A program made the position numbers and the translations under genes. A stretch of 64,000 nucleotides of DNA, from assembly GCF_010731775.1 (NCBI RefSeq), contig NZ_AP022590.1, positions 3,720,001-3,784,000 on the forward strand, written 5' to 3'. The notes beneath the pieces were generated by a model. It made no database searches and had not been told where the DNA came from. It worked only from the letters and a program-made list of their open reading frames with translations. The stretch comes from Mycobacterium mantenii (GTDB taxonomy: Bacteria; Actinomycetota; Actinomycetes; Mycobacteriales; Mycobacteriaceae). Of this stretch, positions 10,032 to 19,630 are shown piece after piece; the stretch's first letter is position 1; each line of letters starts with the position of its first letter.

Positions 10032-10718
10032 TCATGAGGATTGCGCGATGAGGCCGATGCACGTGGCCGTCAGCAGGCGGGTGAGCGCGGACGCGAAGTC
10101 CAGATTCCACTCCGGCGGAACCACTTCGGGCTCCTCGGCATAGACGTCGGTGAGACGCTCCGGGGGGTTGGCGACCTGCCAGAGCGTGGCCGCCAGCGAG
10201 TACGCCGCCAGCAGGATGTCGAGCGACCCCGACCGCCCGAGCTCGGGCAGCGCACTCTCGATGGAATCCGCGAGCGAGACCGTGGCCGCGGTGCTGATCC
10301 GCTTGACCTCGATGACCCGTTCCGCATCCACCTCGTGTTCCAGGTGCAGATGCAGGTTGGCCAGCAGGTCGCAGAACAACGGGTCGTCGGCCAGGGCCTC
10401 GGCGAGCGTCTCGGCGATGCGCGAGGGCGACTTCGCGCCGGGTTCGGCCAGCTTCTCCGACACGGTATTCGACCATCGCACCCAGCCCTCGGCGGACAGG
10501 TGCAGCAGAACTTCCTTGTGCGAGGTGAAGTAGCGGCGCACCGCCGAGTAGTGAATTCCGGCGCGGCTGGCGACCGCCGTCAGGGTGACCGACGCGACGC
10601 CGGCCTCTATCGCCAACGAGCGTGCGGCCTCCACGAGGGCCTCCGCACGTTGGCGCTTTTTTTCCTCAGTGCGGGCGCGCTGGAATGTTAGTTGCGCCAC
10701 CGGCTGAGCGTAACGCAC
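10032..10718 (-). CDS. TetR family regulator upstream of mmpS-mmpL
   Basis: This 228-residue protein has an N-terminal TetR helix-turn-helix (about 22-68: AARSLAIEAGVASVTLTAVASRAGIHYSAVRRYF) and an alpha-helical ligand domain. It lies 66 bp upstream of mmpS on the same strand, so regulator and pump probably form one operon. The region before its start holds two near-identical 22-bp repeats that look like its operator. In M. tuberculosis the related regulator Rv0452 is divergent from mmpS4; here it is co-directional. The GTG at 10718 overlaps the first repeat, so a later start (for example the GTG of PVAQLTF) is also possible. Confidence 0.88.
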   Translation of the reverse strand: MRYAQPVAQLTFQRARTEEKKRQRAEALVEAARSLAIEAGVASVTLTAVASRAGIHYSAVRRYFTSHKEVLLHLSAEGWVRWSNTVSEKLAEPGAKSPSRIAETLAEALADDPLFCDLLANLHLHLEHEVDAERVIEVKRISTAATVSLADSIESALPELGRSGSLDILLAAYSLAATLWQVANPPERLTDVYAEEPEVVPPEWNLDFASALTRLLTATCIGLIAQSS

Positions 10719-10755
10719 GTTGCGTGATTTGTATAACGCACGTCACATGATTTGT
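10711..10755. promoter_or_regulatory. Two tandem 22-bp repeats, probable TetR operator
   Basis: Two direct repeats, 10711-10732 and 10734-10755, share 19 of 22 positions. Each starts TAACGCACGT and ends TGATTTGT, and they are set 23 bp apart. The first contains the dyad ACGCA-cgt-TGCGT. They fill the space between tetR (minus strand) and the DipZ-like gene (plus strand), so one regulator could control both directions. Confidence 0.6.
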
Positions 10756-10839
10756 GGCGGGTCACTCTCCGACCCCGAAACAGGTAAAGGTGTAGCCATG
10801 CTCATCGTCCGGTGCCCATCGAGCCCCTCCGAGTAGCCC

Positions 10840-12579
10840 GTGCAAACCATCGCCCTGATCGGGTTTCTCGGCGGGCTGATCACCGGCATCTCGCCATGCA
10901 TCCTGCCGGTGCTTCCGGTGATCCTGCTGTCCGGCATGGGCACCGGAGCCCGCAGGCGCAGCGTGAGTTCCGCGGCGCGACCGTACCTGGTGATCGCGGG
11001 CCTGGTGTGCAGCTTCAGCCTGGCCACTTTGATCGGCTCGGCGCTGCTGACGGCGCTGCACCTGCCGCAGGACGCGATCCGGTGGGCCGCGCTGGTGGTG
11101 TTGATCCTGATCGGGCTGGGATTGATCTTCCCACCGATGCAACACCTGATCGAGCGGCCGTTCGCGTATTTCCCGCAGCGCCAAATCGGCTCGGGCACAG
11201 ATGGTTTCGGTCTGGGGCTGACGTTGGGCGCGCTGTATGTGCCGTGCGCGGGGCCGGTGCTGGCGGCCATCGTGGTGGCCGGCGGGACCTCGTCGATCGG
11301 CCCCGGCGCGCTCGTGCTGACCGCGACGTTCGCCATCGGCAACGCGCTTCCGCTGCTGGCCTTCGCGCTGGCCGGGCGGCGCGTGGCCGAACGGGTGGCC
11401 GCATTCCGCCGTCGGCAGCGCGCCATACAGATCTCCGGTGGGATCGCGATGATCGTGCTGGCCGTGGCGCTGGTGTTCAACTTGCCCGCGATGCTGCAGC
11501 GTGCCGTCCCGGATTACACGACGGCAATGCAGAACAAGCTGGGGGCCAACGACATTCAGCGCAACCTGGGCCCGGCCCCCACCCAGCAGCCCAACCACGG
11601 CAGCGGGCTGCAGCTGAGCCCGCCCAGCACCACCGTCGACGGGGCGTTGAGCGACTGCTCCAGCGGCTCTTCCGACCTGCAACAGTGCGGACCGGCCCCC
11701 GCGCTGACGGGCGTCACCGGATGGCTCAACACCCCGGACGGCAAACCGCTGGACCCGGCGTCGGTGCGCGGCAAGGTGATCCTGATCGACTTCTGGGCCT
11801 ATTCGTGCATCAACTGTCAGCGCGCCATCCCGCACGTAATCGATTGGTACAACCGGTATCGCGACAGCGGGTTCCTCGTTGTCGGGGTGCACACGCCCGA
11901 GTACGCGTTCGAGCGGGTGCCCGCCAACGTGGCCAGCGGCGCCGCCGACCTGCACATCACCTATCCGATCGCACTGGACAACGACTACGCGACGTGGAAC
12001 AACTTTCAGAACCTCTACTGGCCGGCCGAGTACCTGATCGACGCGAATGGGCAAGTGCGCCATACCAAGTTCGGTGAGAGCGATTACGACGGAACCGAGA
12101 AGCTGATCCGCAAGCTTCTGGTCGACGCCCACCCCGGCGTCCAGCTGCCCCCGCCGACGAACTCGCCCGACATGACGCCGCAGACCAAGCTCACGCCCGA
12201 GACCTACCTGGGTGTCGGCAAGTCCGGAAACTACGGCGGCGGCGGGGATTATAAGGAGGGCGCCGCCACGTTGAGCTTCCCGCCGAACCTGACCGACGGC
12301 AAGTTCGCCCTGCGCGGCCGCTGGACCCTGGACGACCAGGGGGCGACGGCGGACGGCGACGACTCCGCCGTTCGGCTGAACTACACCGCGAAAGACGTCT
12401 ACGCCGTCGTCGGCGGCACCGGCACCCTCACCGTGACCCGCGACGGCAAGACCACCACGACGCCGATCGGCGGAGCGCCCACGCTGCACCGGATCGTCGC
12501 CGACGACTCCGCGCACCGCGATCAGCTGGACATGGGGGTTAGCAAGGGCCTGCAGGTGTTCTCGTTCACGTTCGGCTAG
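10840..12579 (+). CDS. dipZ: DipZ-type CcdA-thioredoxin fusion protein
   Basis: This 579-residue protein has three parts. The first is a CcdA-like membrane domain (about 1-235) with the redox cysteines C20 in SPCILP and C136 in VPCAGP. The second is a periplasmic thioredoxin domain (about 290-430) with the active site C323-I-N-C326 in [14 protein letters not shown]. The third is a beta-rich C-terminal domain (about 440-579). It matches M. tuberculosis DipZ (Rv2874) over its length but lacks that protein's long N-terminal extension. DipZ/DsbD-type proteins carry electrons from cytoplasmic thioredoxin to extracytoplasmic disulfides. The GTG start places the first helix at the N-terminus. The gene is divergent from tetR and shares its repeat-bearing control region. 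Confidence 0.9.
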   Translation: MQTIALIGFLGGLITGISPCILPVLPVILLSGMGTGARRRSVSSAARPYLVIAGLVCSFSLATLIGSALLTALHLPQDAIRWAALVVLILIGLGLIFPPMQHLIERPFAYFPQRQIGSGTDGFGLGLTLGALYVPCAGPVLAAIVVAGGTSSIGPGALVLTATFAIGNALPLLAFALAGRRVAERVAAFRRRQRAIQISGGIAMIVLAVALVFNLPAMLQRAVPDYTTAMQNKLGANDIQRNLGPAPTQQPNHGSGLQLSPPSTTVDGALSDCSSGSSDLQQCGPAPALTGVTGWLNTPDGKPLDPASVRGKVILIDFWAYSCINCQRAIPHVIDWYNRYRDSGFLVVGVHTPEYAFERVPANVASGAADLHITYPIALDNDYATWNNFQNLYWPAEYLIDANGQVRHTKFGESDYDGTEKLIRKLLVDAHPGVQLPPPTNSPDMTPQTKLTPETYLGVGKSGNYGGGGDYKEGAATLSFPPNLTDGKFALRGRWTLDDQGATADGDDSAVRLNYTAKDVYAVVGGTGTLTVTRDGKTTTTPIGGAPTLHRIVADDSAHRDQLDMGVSKGLQVFSFTFG

Positions 12580-12588
12580 GCGCCGGGT

Positions 12589-13434
12589 TCACGACTTCTT
12601 CACCAGACCGCCCAGCATCGCGGTGATCACACCGAACGCGACCAGGGCGGTGCCGGCGAGCAACGTGGCGTTGAGCCATTGGTGCAGACCGGATTCGGCG
12701 TGTTCGACCATCACCTCGGCGACGCGCCGGACGTTGCCGGTGGTGCGGTTAAGCGCATCGTTGAGGTAGCGAGCGGCGACCTCGATGCCCGCCCATCCGC
12801 CCGCACCGACGAGCAGCGCCGAGACCCCCAGACTGCTCAGCGCCTTGCCGCGGCGGCGGGCGGCGGCCACCGTGAGCAGCGCGCAGACACCGCACAGCGC
12901 CGCCGCCCCCACACTGAGCCACGGGCCCCAGGTGGACAGCCGGCTCAGCCGTCCTTTCCATTGCGGGACCGAAACAGTCAGCGGGACAGTGAGTTTCGCG
13001 GGGACCGTCACGTTGTGGCGGCTCAGCAGCGGCTGAATCGAGCCGTCGTTGAGCATCGGTGCCACGTCGACCGCCCACTGGTTGCCGTCCCCGCCGGCGC
13101 CCGGGTCGCTGAACAACCAGCCGTGTGCCGCGCGGTTCGCCTGGGCGAACAGCGGCGGAAACGCGGGCCCGGCGGTGAAGGCACTGGCGGCCTCGTGCAC
13201 CTCCGAACTGTCGACCGGATAACGGCCGCCGTGCTCGGCGATGAGAGCCATTGCCCGGGCGCTCAGTTCGGCCGCCATGGCCGACTGCAGAGCCGGATCG
13301 GTCGCCGCGCGCTGCGCCATCGCCGCGTAGCCGTCGGGGTCAACGACATGCAGCTGCGTCCACGCGGCGGGAACCGCCACCGCAAGCGCGAGCGTGGTGA
13401 TGAGCCACAACAGCGCGGTCGCCGCGAATCGCAC
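12589..13434 (-). CDS. Conserved membrane protein with large external loop, unknown function
   Basis: This protein is about 281 residues from the GTG at 13434. An ATG at 13464 is possible but would overlap the upstream DinB gene by 20 nt. There is one N-terminal helix (FAATALLWLITTLALAVAVPAAW), a soluble region of about 140 residues, then three helices (about 155-175, 190-210 and 245-275). The pattern is typical of mycobacterial conserved membrane proteins with an extracytoplasmic domain. No catalytic motif is evident. It converges with the DipZ-like gene 9 bp away, and its upstream neighbour is the co-directional DinB gene. Confidence 0.72.
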   Translation of the reverse strand: MRFAATALLWLITTLALAVAVPAAWTQLHVVDPDGYAAMAQRAATDPALQSAMAAELSARAMALIAEHGGRYPVDSSEVHEAASAFTAGPAFPPLFAQANRAAHGWLFSDPGAGGDGNQWAVDVAPMLNDGSIQPLLSRHNVTVPAKLTVPLTVSVPQWKGRLSRLSTWGPWLSVGAAALCGVCALLTVAAARRRGKALSSLGVSALLVGAGGWAGIEVAARYLNDALNRTTGNVRRVAEVMVEHAESGLHQWLNATLLAGTALVAFGVITAMLGGLVKKS

Positions 13435-13444
13435 GCCTGCGAAT

Positions 13445-13957
13445 CTACGCAATCCCCCGCACATAGGCGGCCTGCCCGAGGTGCTGGGCGCAGTCGTCGA
13501 TGATGCTCACCAAGCGAGCGCTGGCCGTCACCGGTGGGTCCCAGTTGGTGTCCACGACGCGGGCCAACTCCTCGGCGGTCACCCCGGCGAGGTATTCGAG
13601 GGTGAGCTTGTGCACCGCGTGGTAGTAGCCGGACAGCAGATCCGCGGGCGCCTTCACCTTGGCCACGTCGTCGGGCCCGTGGCCATAACCGCTGTCGTCG
13701 CGCGGCAGGTCCAGTCCGAACCGGTCCACCCAGCCGTCGCGGAACCACACCTGCCCGACGCCGGCGACATCGGCCAACTGGATGTCCTGCACCCGCGCGC
13801 TGTGCCAGAGCAGCCAGGCGATGCTGTTGGCGTTCGGGGCCGGCCGATAGCCGGACACCTCGTCGGTCAACCCCTCGGTGATCTGGTCGACGTGTTCGAT
13901 CAACCGGGTGAACGCGTCGCGGAGCAGTTCTTGAACGCATGCGTCGGGATTCGCCAT
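13445..13957 (-). CDS. DinB/DUF664 family four-helix protein
   Basis: This 170-residue protein has the layout of the DinB/mycothiol-dependent maleylpyruvate isomerase superfamily. It contains PNANSIAWLLWHSARVQDIQLADV (about 41-64) and HKLTLEYL (about 115-122), and ends with DDCAQHLGQAAYVRGI. The three spaced histidines (in LLWHSARV, AVHKLTL and AQHLGQA) are the usual metal ligands of this fold. Many members are thiol-dependent S-transferases using mycothiol or bacillithiol; the substrate here cannot be told from sequence. It is on the same strand as, and just before, the membrane protein gene. Confidence 0.85.
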   Translation of the reverse strand: MANPDACVQELLRDAFTRLIEHVDQITEGLTDEVSGYRPAPNANSIAWLLWHSARVQDIQLADVAGVGQVWFRDGWVDRFGLDLPRDDSGYGHGPDDVAKVKAPADLLSGYYHAVHKLTLEYLAGVTAEELARVVDTNWDPPVTASARLVSIIDDCAQHLGQAAYVRGIA

Positions 13958-14010
13958 GTCTCCGACACTACGGGAGCTAAATGACCTGGCACGACCTACC
14001 GAAACGGTCG

Positions 14011-14016
14011 TAGATT
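14011..14016 (+). promoter_or_regulatory. Leaderless-type -10 box TAGATT
   Basis: TAGATT lies 6 nt before the ATG at 14023, the spacing of leaderless mycobacterial transcripts. No ribosome binding site is seen between them. Confidence 0.5.
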
Positions 14017-14022
14017 GTTTGG

Positions 14023-15765
14023 ATGACTTACGACTTGATCATCCGCAATGGCACCATCGTCGACGGGCTCGGGGGTGAGCCGTACGTCGGTGACGTGGCG
14101 GTGCAAGACGGCGTCATCAAGGCTGTCGGGCACGTGAACGGAGAGGCCGCGACGCGGGAGATCGACGCCACCGGGTTGCTGGTCACGCCCGGCTTCGTCG
14201 ACCTGCACACCCACTACGACGGCCAGTCCATCTGGTCGGAGCGCCTGACGCCGTCCTCGGCGCACGGGGTGACGACGGTGGTGATGGGCAACTGCGGGGT
14301 CGGCTTCGCCCCCTGCCGCCAGTCCGACCACGACGTGCTGGTCGACGTGATGGCCGGTGTCGAAGACATTCCCGGCGTGGTCATGACCGACGGCCTGCCG
14401 TGGACGTGGGAGACCTTCCCCGAATACCTGGACGCGCTCGAGGCGGGCAAGCGGGACATCGACGTGGCGGCGTATCTGCCGCACTCGCCGCTGCGCGTGT
14501 ATGTGATGGGCCAGCGCGGCGCCGACCGCGAGCCGGCCACCGACGAGGATCTGGCGAAGATGCGGGCGCTGGCCAAGGAGGCGATCGAGGTCGGCGCGCT
14601 GGGCTTCGCGTCGTCGCGGCTGACCATCCACAAGACCGAAAGCGGCTCGCCCATCCCGAGTTACGAGGCCGCGCGGGAGGAGATCGAGGAGATCGCCCGC
14701 GGCGTCGTGGACGGCGGCGGCGGGCTGCTGCAGTTCGTTCCCGACATCCCGTCGGGCGGCTACCAGCCCGTGCTGCAGATGGTGTTCGACGTCGCCGAGG
14801 ACGTCGGGCTGCCGGTCACCTTCACCCTCGTCGTCGCCAACTCGGGCGACCCGACCTGGCCGGACGCCATCACCATGATCGAGAAGGCGAACAGTGCCGC
14901 CGATGGCGGCGAAATCCGAGTAACCGCGCAGCTGCTGCCGCGCCCGGTCGGGTTGATCATCGGCCTGCAGCTGACCGCCAACCCGTTCGTGCTCTACCCC
15001 AGTTACCGGGAGATAGCGCACCTGCCGCTGGCCGAGCGGGTCGCCGAAATGCGCAAGCCCGAGGTCCGCGCCCGCATCCTGGCCGACAAGCCCGGGCAGG
15101 GACACCCGATCCTCTACGTGGCGCAGATGTGGGACTGGATCTTCCCGCTGGGCGACACCCCCGACTACGAGCCCGACCCGTCGACCAGCATCGGGGCCCG
15201 CGCCCGCGCCCGCGGCGTGGATCCGATGGAGGAGGCCTACGACCGGCTGCTCGACGACGACGGCCGGGCCATGCTGTTGGTCGCGACCAGCAACCTGCAG
15301 AACAACTCGCTGGATACCGTCGGCGAGCTACTGCACCGCGACGACGTGGTGCTCGGCCTCGGCGACGGCGGCGCCCACTACGGAATGATCTGCGACGCCA
15401 GCTACTCGACGTACTTCCTGACGCACTGGGCGCGGGACCGCAAGGCCGGACGGTTCACGGTGTCCGAGGCGGTTCGCGAGCTCACGTCGGTGCCGTCCCG
15501 CATCGCCGGGCTGGGTGATCGCGGGCGGGTCGCGGTCGGCCACAAGGCCGATCTCAACGTCATCGACCACGCCGCATTGCGGCTGCATAAGCCGATGATC
15601 AGCTACGACCTGCCCGCCGGGGGGCGGCGCCTGGACCAGACCGCCGATGGGTATGTCGCCACGATTGTGGCGGGAGAAGTGATCGCGGAGAACGGCGTTC
15701 CCACCGACGCCCGCCCAGGCAAGTTGGTCCGTGGCCGCCAGCCCATCCCCGCAGCCTCGCGATAA
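14023..15765 (+). CDS. N-acyl-D-amino-acid deacylase-like amidohydrolase
   Basis: This 580-residue amidohydrolase-superfamily protein carries the metal-binding FVDLHTHYDGQ motif (H62, H64), GNCGVGFAPCR, and the late Asp region LGDGGAHYGMICDASY. The C-terminal strand KADLNVIDHAAL is typical of D-aminoacylase/dihydroorotase-like enzymes. The family hydrolyses N-acyl amides or cyclic amides in the cytoplasm. Mycobacterial members of this size are usually annotated as D-amino acid deacylases, but the real substrate is unknown. It stands alone, with its own promoter, and a PPE gene follows 38 nt later. Confidence 0.88.
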   Translation: MTYDLIIRNGTIVDGLGGEPYVGDVAVQDGVIKAVGHVNGEAATREIDATGLLVTPGFVDLHTHYDGQSIWSERLTPSSAHGVTTVVMGNCGVGFAPCRQSDHDVLVDVMAGVEDIPGVVMTDGLPWTWETFPEYLDALEAGKRDIDVAAYLPHSPLRVYVMGQRGADREPATDEDLAKMRALAKEAIEVGALGFASSRLTIHKTESGSPIPSYEAAREEIEEIARGVVDGGGGLLQFVPDIPSGGYQPVLQMVFDVAEDVGLPVTFTLVVANSGDPTWPDAITMIEKANSAADGGEIRVTAQLLPRPVGLIIGLQLTANPFVLYPSYREIAHLPLAERVAEMRKPEVRARILADKPGQGHPILYVAQMWDWIFPLGDTPDYEPDPSTSIGARARARGVDPMEEAYDRLLDDDGRAMLLVATSNLQNNSLDTVGELLHRDDVVLGLGDGGAHYGMICDASYSTYFLTHWARDRKAGRFTVSEAVRELTSVPSRIAGLGDRGRVAVGHKADLNVIDHAALRLHKPMISYDLPAGGRRLDQTADGYVATIVAGEVIAENGVPTDARPGKLVRGRQPIPAASR

Positions 15766-15791
15766 CGCCCCCAAAAGTGGCATATACCAGC

Positions 15792-15797
15792 TAAGTT
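15792..15797 (+). promoter_or_regulatory. Leaderless-type -10 box TAAGTT
   Basis: TAAGTT is 6 nt before the GTG at 15804 of the PPE gene. This both supports the GTG as the start and indicates that the PPE gene is transcribed independently of the amidohydrolase. Confidence 0.5.
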
Positions 15798-15803
15798 GGG
15801 TCC

Positions 15804-16448
15804 GTGACGAACCCGCATTTTGCGTGGTTGCCGCCAGAAGTCAACTCGGCACTAATATTCTCCGGTCCAGGTCCCGGGCCGCTGCTTGCTGCCGCGGCGG
15901 CGTGGGACGGGCTGGCCGGGGAGTTGGCATCGTCGGCATCGTCGTTTTCTTCGGTGACGACAGATCTTGCCACCGGATCCTGGCAGGGCGCGTCGTCGGC
16001 GGCCATGATGTCGGTGGCCAGCCAGTATGTGAGCTGGCTCAGCGCCGCGGCCGCGCAGGCCGAAGAGGTATCCCACCAGGCCTCGGCCATCGCGACCGCG
16101 TTCGAGGTGGCGCTGGCGGCCACGGTGCAGCCCGCCGTGGTGACGGCCAACCGGGCGTTGGTGTCGGCGTTGGCGGCCAACAATCACCTCGGGCAAAACA
16201 CCCCGGCGATCGCCGACATCGAGGCCGCCTACGAGCAGATGTGGGCCTCGGACGTGGCGGCGATGTTCGGCTATCACGCCGACGCGTCGGCGGCCGTGGC
16301 CAAGTTGCCGCCCTGGAATCAGGTGCTGCAGAACCTCGGCTTCTCCAACACCAGCACCGCGGTCACACGCCCGGCCAGCTCCGGCGCGGTCGCCCGCGGC
16401 TACACGTCGCGCATCGCCGGGTTCCTGCGGCCGACGGGACCGCAGTAG
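15804..16448 (+). CDS. Short PPE protein, PPE10-like without MPTR tail
   Basis: This 214-residue PPE protein opens [19 protein letters not shown] (PPE motif at residues 10-12). The PPE domain of about 180 residues contains the SWQG turn (W60) and the conserved [25 protein letters not shown] region. M. tuberculosis PPE10 (Rv0442c) starts almost identically and sits in the same place next to groEL2, but continues into a long NxGxGNxG (MPTR) repeat. Here only about 30 non-repetitive residues follow the domain. PPE proteins are secreted by type VII systems, normally with a PE partner; no PE gene is adjacent. The frame is intact, so this looks like a natural short form. Confidence 0.9.
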   Translation: MTNPHFAWLPPEVNSALIFSGPGPGPLLAAAAAWDGLAGELASSASSFSSVTTDLATGSWQGASSAAMMSVASQYVSWLSAAAAQAEEVSHQASAIATAFEVALAATVQPAVVTANRALVSALAANNHLGQNTPAIADIEAAYEQMWASDVAAMFGYHADASAAVAKLPPWNQVLQNLGFSNTSTAVTRPASSGAVARGYTSRIAGFLRPTGPQ

Positions 16449-16476
16449 TCCCGGGCCGCACCTATCCTGGGAGATC

Positions 16477-16872
16477 ATGCGCACCAAGAAAAAGGTCGAT
16501 CTCAAGGCGCTGGCCGACGCGCTTGTCGACTTCCCCTACGCGTACCTGATCACGGTCGACGACGGGTACCGGGTGCACACCGTGACGGTCGAGCCGCAGC
16601 TGCGTGAAGCCACCCTCGATGTCGGACTCATCGGTGGGCGCACCCGGAACAATCTCGCCCACCGCGCCGACGTGACCCTGTTGTGGCCGCCCGCCGAACC
16701 GGGCGGCTACTCCCTGATCGTCGACGGCAGCGCCGAAGTGACCGACGCCGGCGATGAAACCGCCCGCCTGAGCGTGGTTCCCACCCGCGCGCTGCTGCAC
16801 CGCGACGCCGACTCCCCCGACGCGGCCAAGGGCTGCCTGCACGACTGCGTGGTGTTCTCGCTGCCGGCGTGA
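16477..16872 (+). CDS. Pyridoxamine 5'-phosphate oxidase-fold protein (Rv0441c position)
   Basis: This 131-residue protein has the split-barrel flavin-binding layout. It contains [25 protein letters not shown] (strand pair), [15 protein letters not shown] and [12 protein letters not shown]. The fold is shared by PPOX/F420-dependent reductases and haem-degrading proteins. At this size the protein probably acts as a dimer with FMN or F420, but the cofactor cannot be read from the sequence. A GGGAG ribosome binding site precedes the ATG. It lies between the PPE gene and the CMD-fold gene and fits the position of Rv0441c. Confidence 0.75.
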   Translation: MRTKKKVDLKALADALVDFPYAYLITVDDGYRVHTVTVEPQLREATLDVGLIGGRTRNNLAHRADVTLLWPPAEPGGYSLIVDGSAEVTDAGDETARLSVVPTRALLHRDADSPDAAKGCLHDCVVFSLPA

Positions 16873-16877
16873 GGCCG

Positions 16878-16883
16878 TACAGT
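16878..16883 (+). promoter_or_regulatory. Leaderless-type -10 box TACAGT
   Basis: TACAGT lies 7 nt before the GTG at 16891. The distance fits a leaderless promoter for the CMD-fold gene. Confidence 0.4.
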
Positions 16884-16890
16884 CTCATCC

Positions 16891-17454
16891 GTGAGCCGTG
16901 TCGCACCGCTCGCCCCGCCGTGGAGCGAAGAAGATGCCGCTGGCATCAACAGCTGGGGTCACCCCGACCGCACCTACGAGCCGCTGCTCTTGGTGCGTTG
17001 CCTGCAGCGCCATCCCGCGCTCGCCTCCCGGCTGCGCAAGCTCGGCGAATCCCTTTATGTCGCAGCGCTTTTGCCCGGACGGACGCGGACCATCGCCATC
17101 CTTCGCATCTGCGCCCTGGTCGGCTGTCGGTACGAGTGGGGCGGACAGGCGGCGTTCTGGGGGCCGATCGCGGGGGTCAGCGACAACGAGTGCGACGCGC
17201 CGGTCACCGGCTGCGCGGACGACCCACGCTGGAGCCCGGCCGAGCGGACGCTGATCGAGGCGGTGGACGAACTCGAGCGCACCGGCTCGTGGTCAGAGGC
17301 GACGTGGGACGCGCTGGGCCGCGACCTGACCGACGAGCAGCGGATCGAATTGCTTACCGCGGTCGGCTGGTACCGCACGATCTGCACGTTGTGCAACGCG
17401 CTCGCGCTTCCGGTCGAGGGCTGGATGCGGCCCTGGCCGGAGTCAGGGCGCTGA
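16891..17454 (+). CDS. Carboxymuconolactone decarboxylase-fold protein
   Basis: This 187-residue all-helical protein has the CMD signature LGESLYVAALLPGRTRTIAILRICALVGCRYEWGGQAAFW (about 50-89). The first conserved acidic position of the motif is replaced by Thr (RTIAILR), and the usual CxxC peroxidatic pair of AhpD-type members is absent from the core. A CTLC pair occurs late (in TICTLCNALALP). Mycobacterial proteins of this kind are annotated as CMD-family hypotheticals, and the reaction is unknown. The GTG start sits 7 nt after a leaderless promoter. The last 12 bp overlap the end of a decayed SDR gene on the other strand. Confidence 0.8.
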   Translation: MSRVAPLAPPWSEEDAAGINSWGHPDRTYEPLLLVRCLQRHPALASRLRKLGESLYVAALLPGRTRTIAILRICALVGCRYEWGGQAAFWGPIAGVSDNECDAPVTGCADDPRWSPAERTLIEAVDELERTGSWSEATWDALGRDLTDEQRIELLTAVGWYRTICTLCNALALPVEGWMRPWPESGR

Positions 17455-17641
17455 GCGGTCCCTGCGCAGTCCCGGATGCTGGTTCTTCAGCAGCGGCAAC
17501 AGCACCCGCCTCTTCGCGGCGGGCGACCAGCGTGACGCCGTGGCCGCGGTCGGCCAGTTCGCGGGCGATGTCGGCGCCGATGCCCGACGATGCGCCGGTC
17601 ACGACGGCGGTGCTGGTGGCTGAGGGAGACGGAAGGGCCAC
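17443..17641 (-). pseudogene. SDR gene remnant with large internal deletion
   Basis: From the ATG at 17641 about 43 residues read as a perfect SDR N-terminus (TAVVTGASSGIGADIARELADRGHGVTLVARREE), including the TGxxxGIG cofactor motif. After about 17515 that frame turns into low-complexity sequence. The +1 frame then reads KRRVLLPLLKNQHPGLRR followed by RDRSAP and a TGA at 17445-17443. This is what the last residues of an SDR usually look like. The simplest explanation is a deletion of roughly 200 codons joining the two ends out of frame. The remnant is non-functional as a dehydrogenase. Its stop overlaps the CMD-fold gene by 12 bp. Confidence 0.75.
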
Positions 17642-17689
17642 GCGCTTACCCTAGAACGCCGAGCGTGGGCAGCACTCATCACCGCCGAA

Positions 17690-17737
17690 CGTGAAGCTGG
17701 CCGCACGCTCGGCGTCGAATGTGCGGCTAGCTTCACG
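17690..17737. repeat. Long palindrome (17-bp arms, 14-nt loop), possible extragenic repeat
   Basis: CGTGAAGCTGGCCGCAC (17690-17706) pairs with GTGCGGCTAGCTTCACG (17721-17737) with one mismatch. Flanking CGAGCG/CGCTCG-type sequence extends the structure further. It has no T tract and lies between the SDR remnant and the groEL2 terminator. The high symmetry suggests a repeated extragenic palindrome or a stem-loop in read-through RNA. Confidence 0.55.
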
Positions 17738-17765
17738 CTCGCCGGACGTTCGTCCGCCGCACACG

Positions 17766-17800
17766 AAAAAGCCCGGCCCCTTGTGGGGACCGGGCTTTTT
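17766..17800 (-). terminator. Intrinsic terminator after groEL2 (works in both directions)
   Basis: AAAAAGCCCGG-cccc and ggggaCCGGGCTTTTT form a GC-rich hairpin flanked by A and T runs on either side. On the minus strand it follows the groEL2 stop by about 12 nt and ends in a T run. The symmetry means it can also stop plus-strand transcripts. Confidence 0.9.
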
Positions 17801-17811
17801 CGCAGGCGGAC

Positions 17812-19497
<1,686 letters not shown>

Positions 19498-19561
19498 CTA
19501 CTTACGCTGGCCGGGCGCAGTGCCCGCGACGGACGACCAGAGCTGGCCTCACCGTCCCGAC

Positions 19562-19588
19562 CTAGCACTCACCCACTGCGAGTGCCAA
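19562..19588. promoter_or_regulatory. CIRCE element (HrcA operator), copy 1
   Basis: TAGCACTC, nine bases, then GAGTGCCAA closely matches the CIRCE consensus TTAGCACTC-N9-GAGTGCTAA. It lies about 125 bp upstream of the groEL2 start. Confidence 0.92.
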
Positions 19589-19596
19589 TGTCATTC

Positions 19597-19623
19597 TTAG
19601 CACTCGCCTATGTCGAGTGCAAG
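19597..19623. promoter_or_regulatory. CIRCE element (HrcA operator), copy 2
   Basis: TTAGCACTC, nine bases, then GAGTGCAAG is a second CIRCE element, 35 bp from the first. Paired CIRCE sites are usual before mycobacterial groEL2. This copy comes within 8 bp of the end of the tetR gene at 19631. Confidence 0.92.
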
Positions 19624-19630
19624 AAAGAGG

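Noticed and set aside
17766..17800. Part of the 17690-17737 palindrome
   Set aside because: It is a separate hairpin with A/T runs and a clear terminator structure for groEL2.
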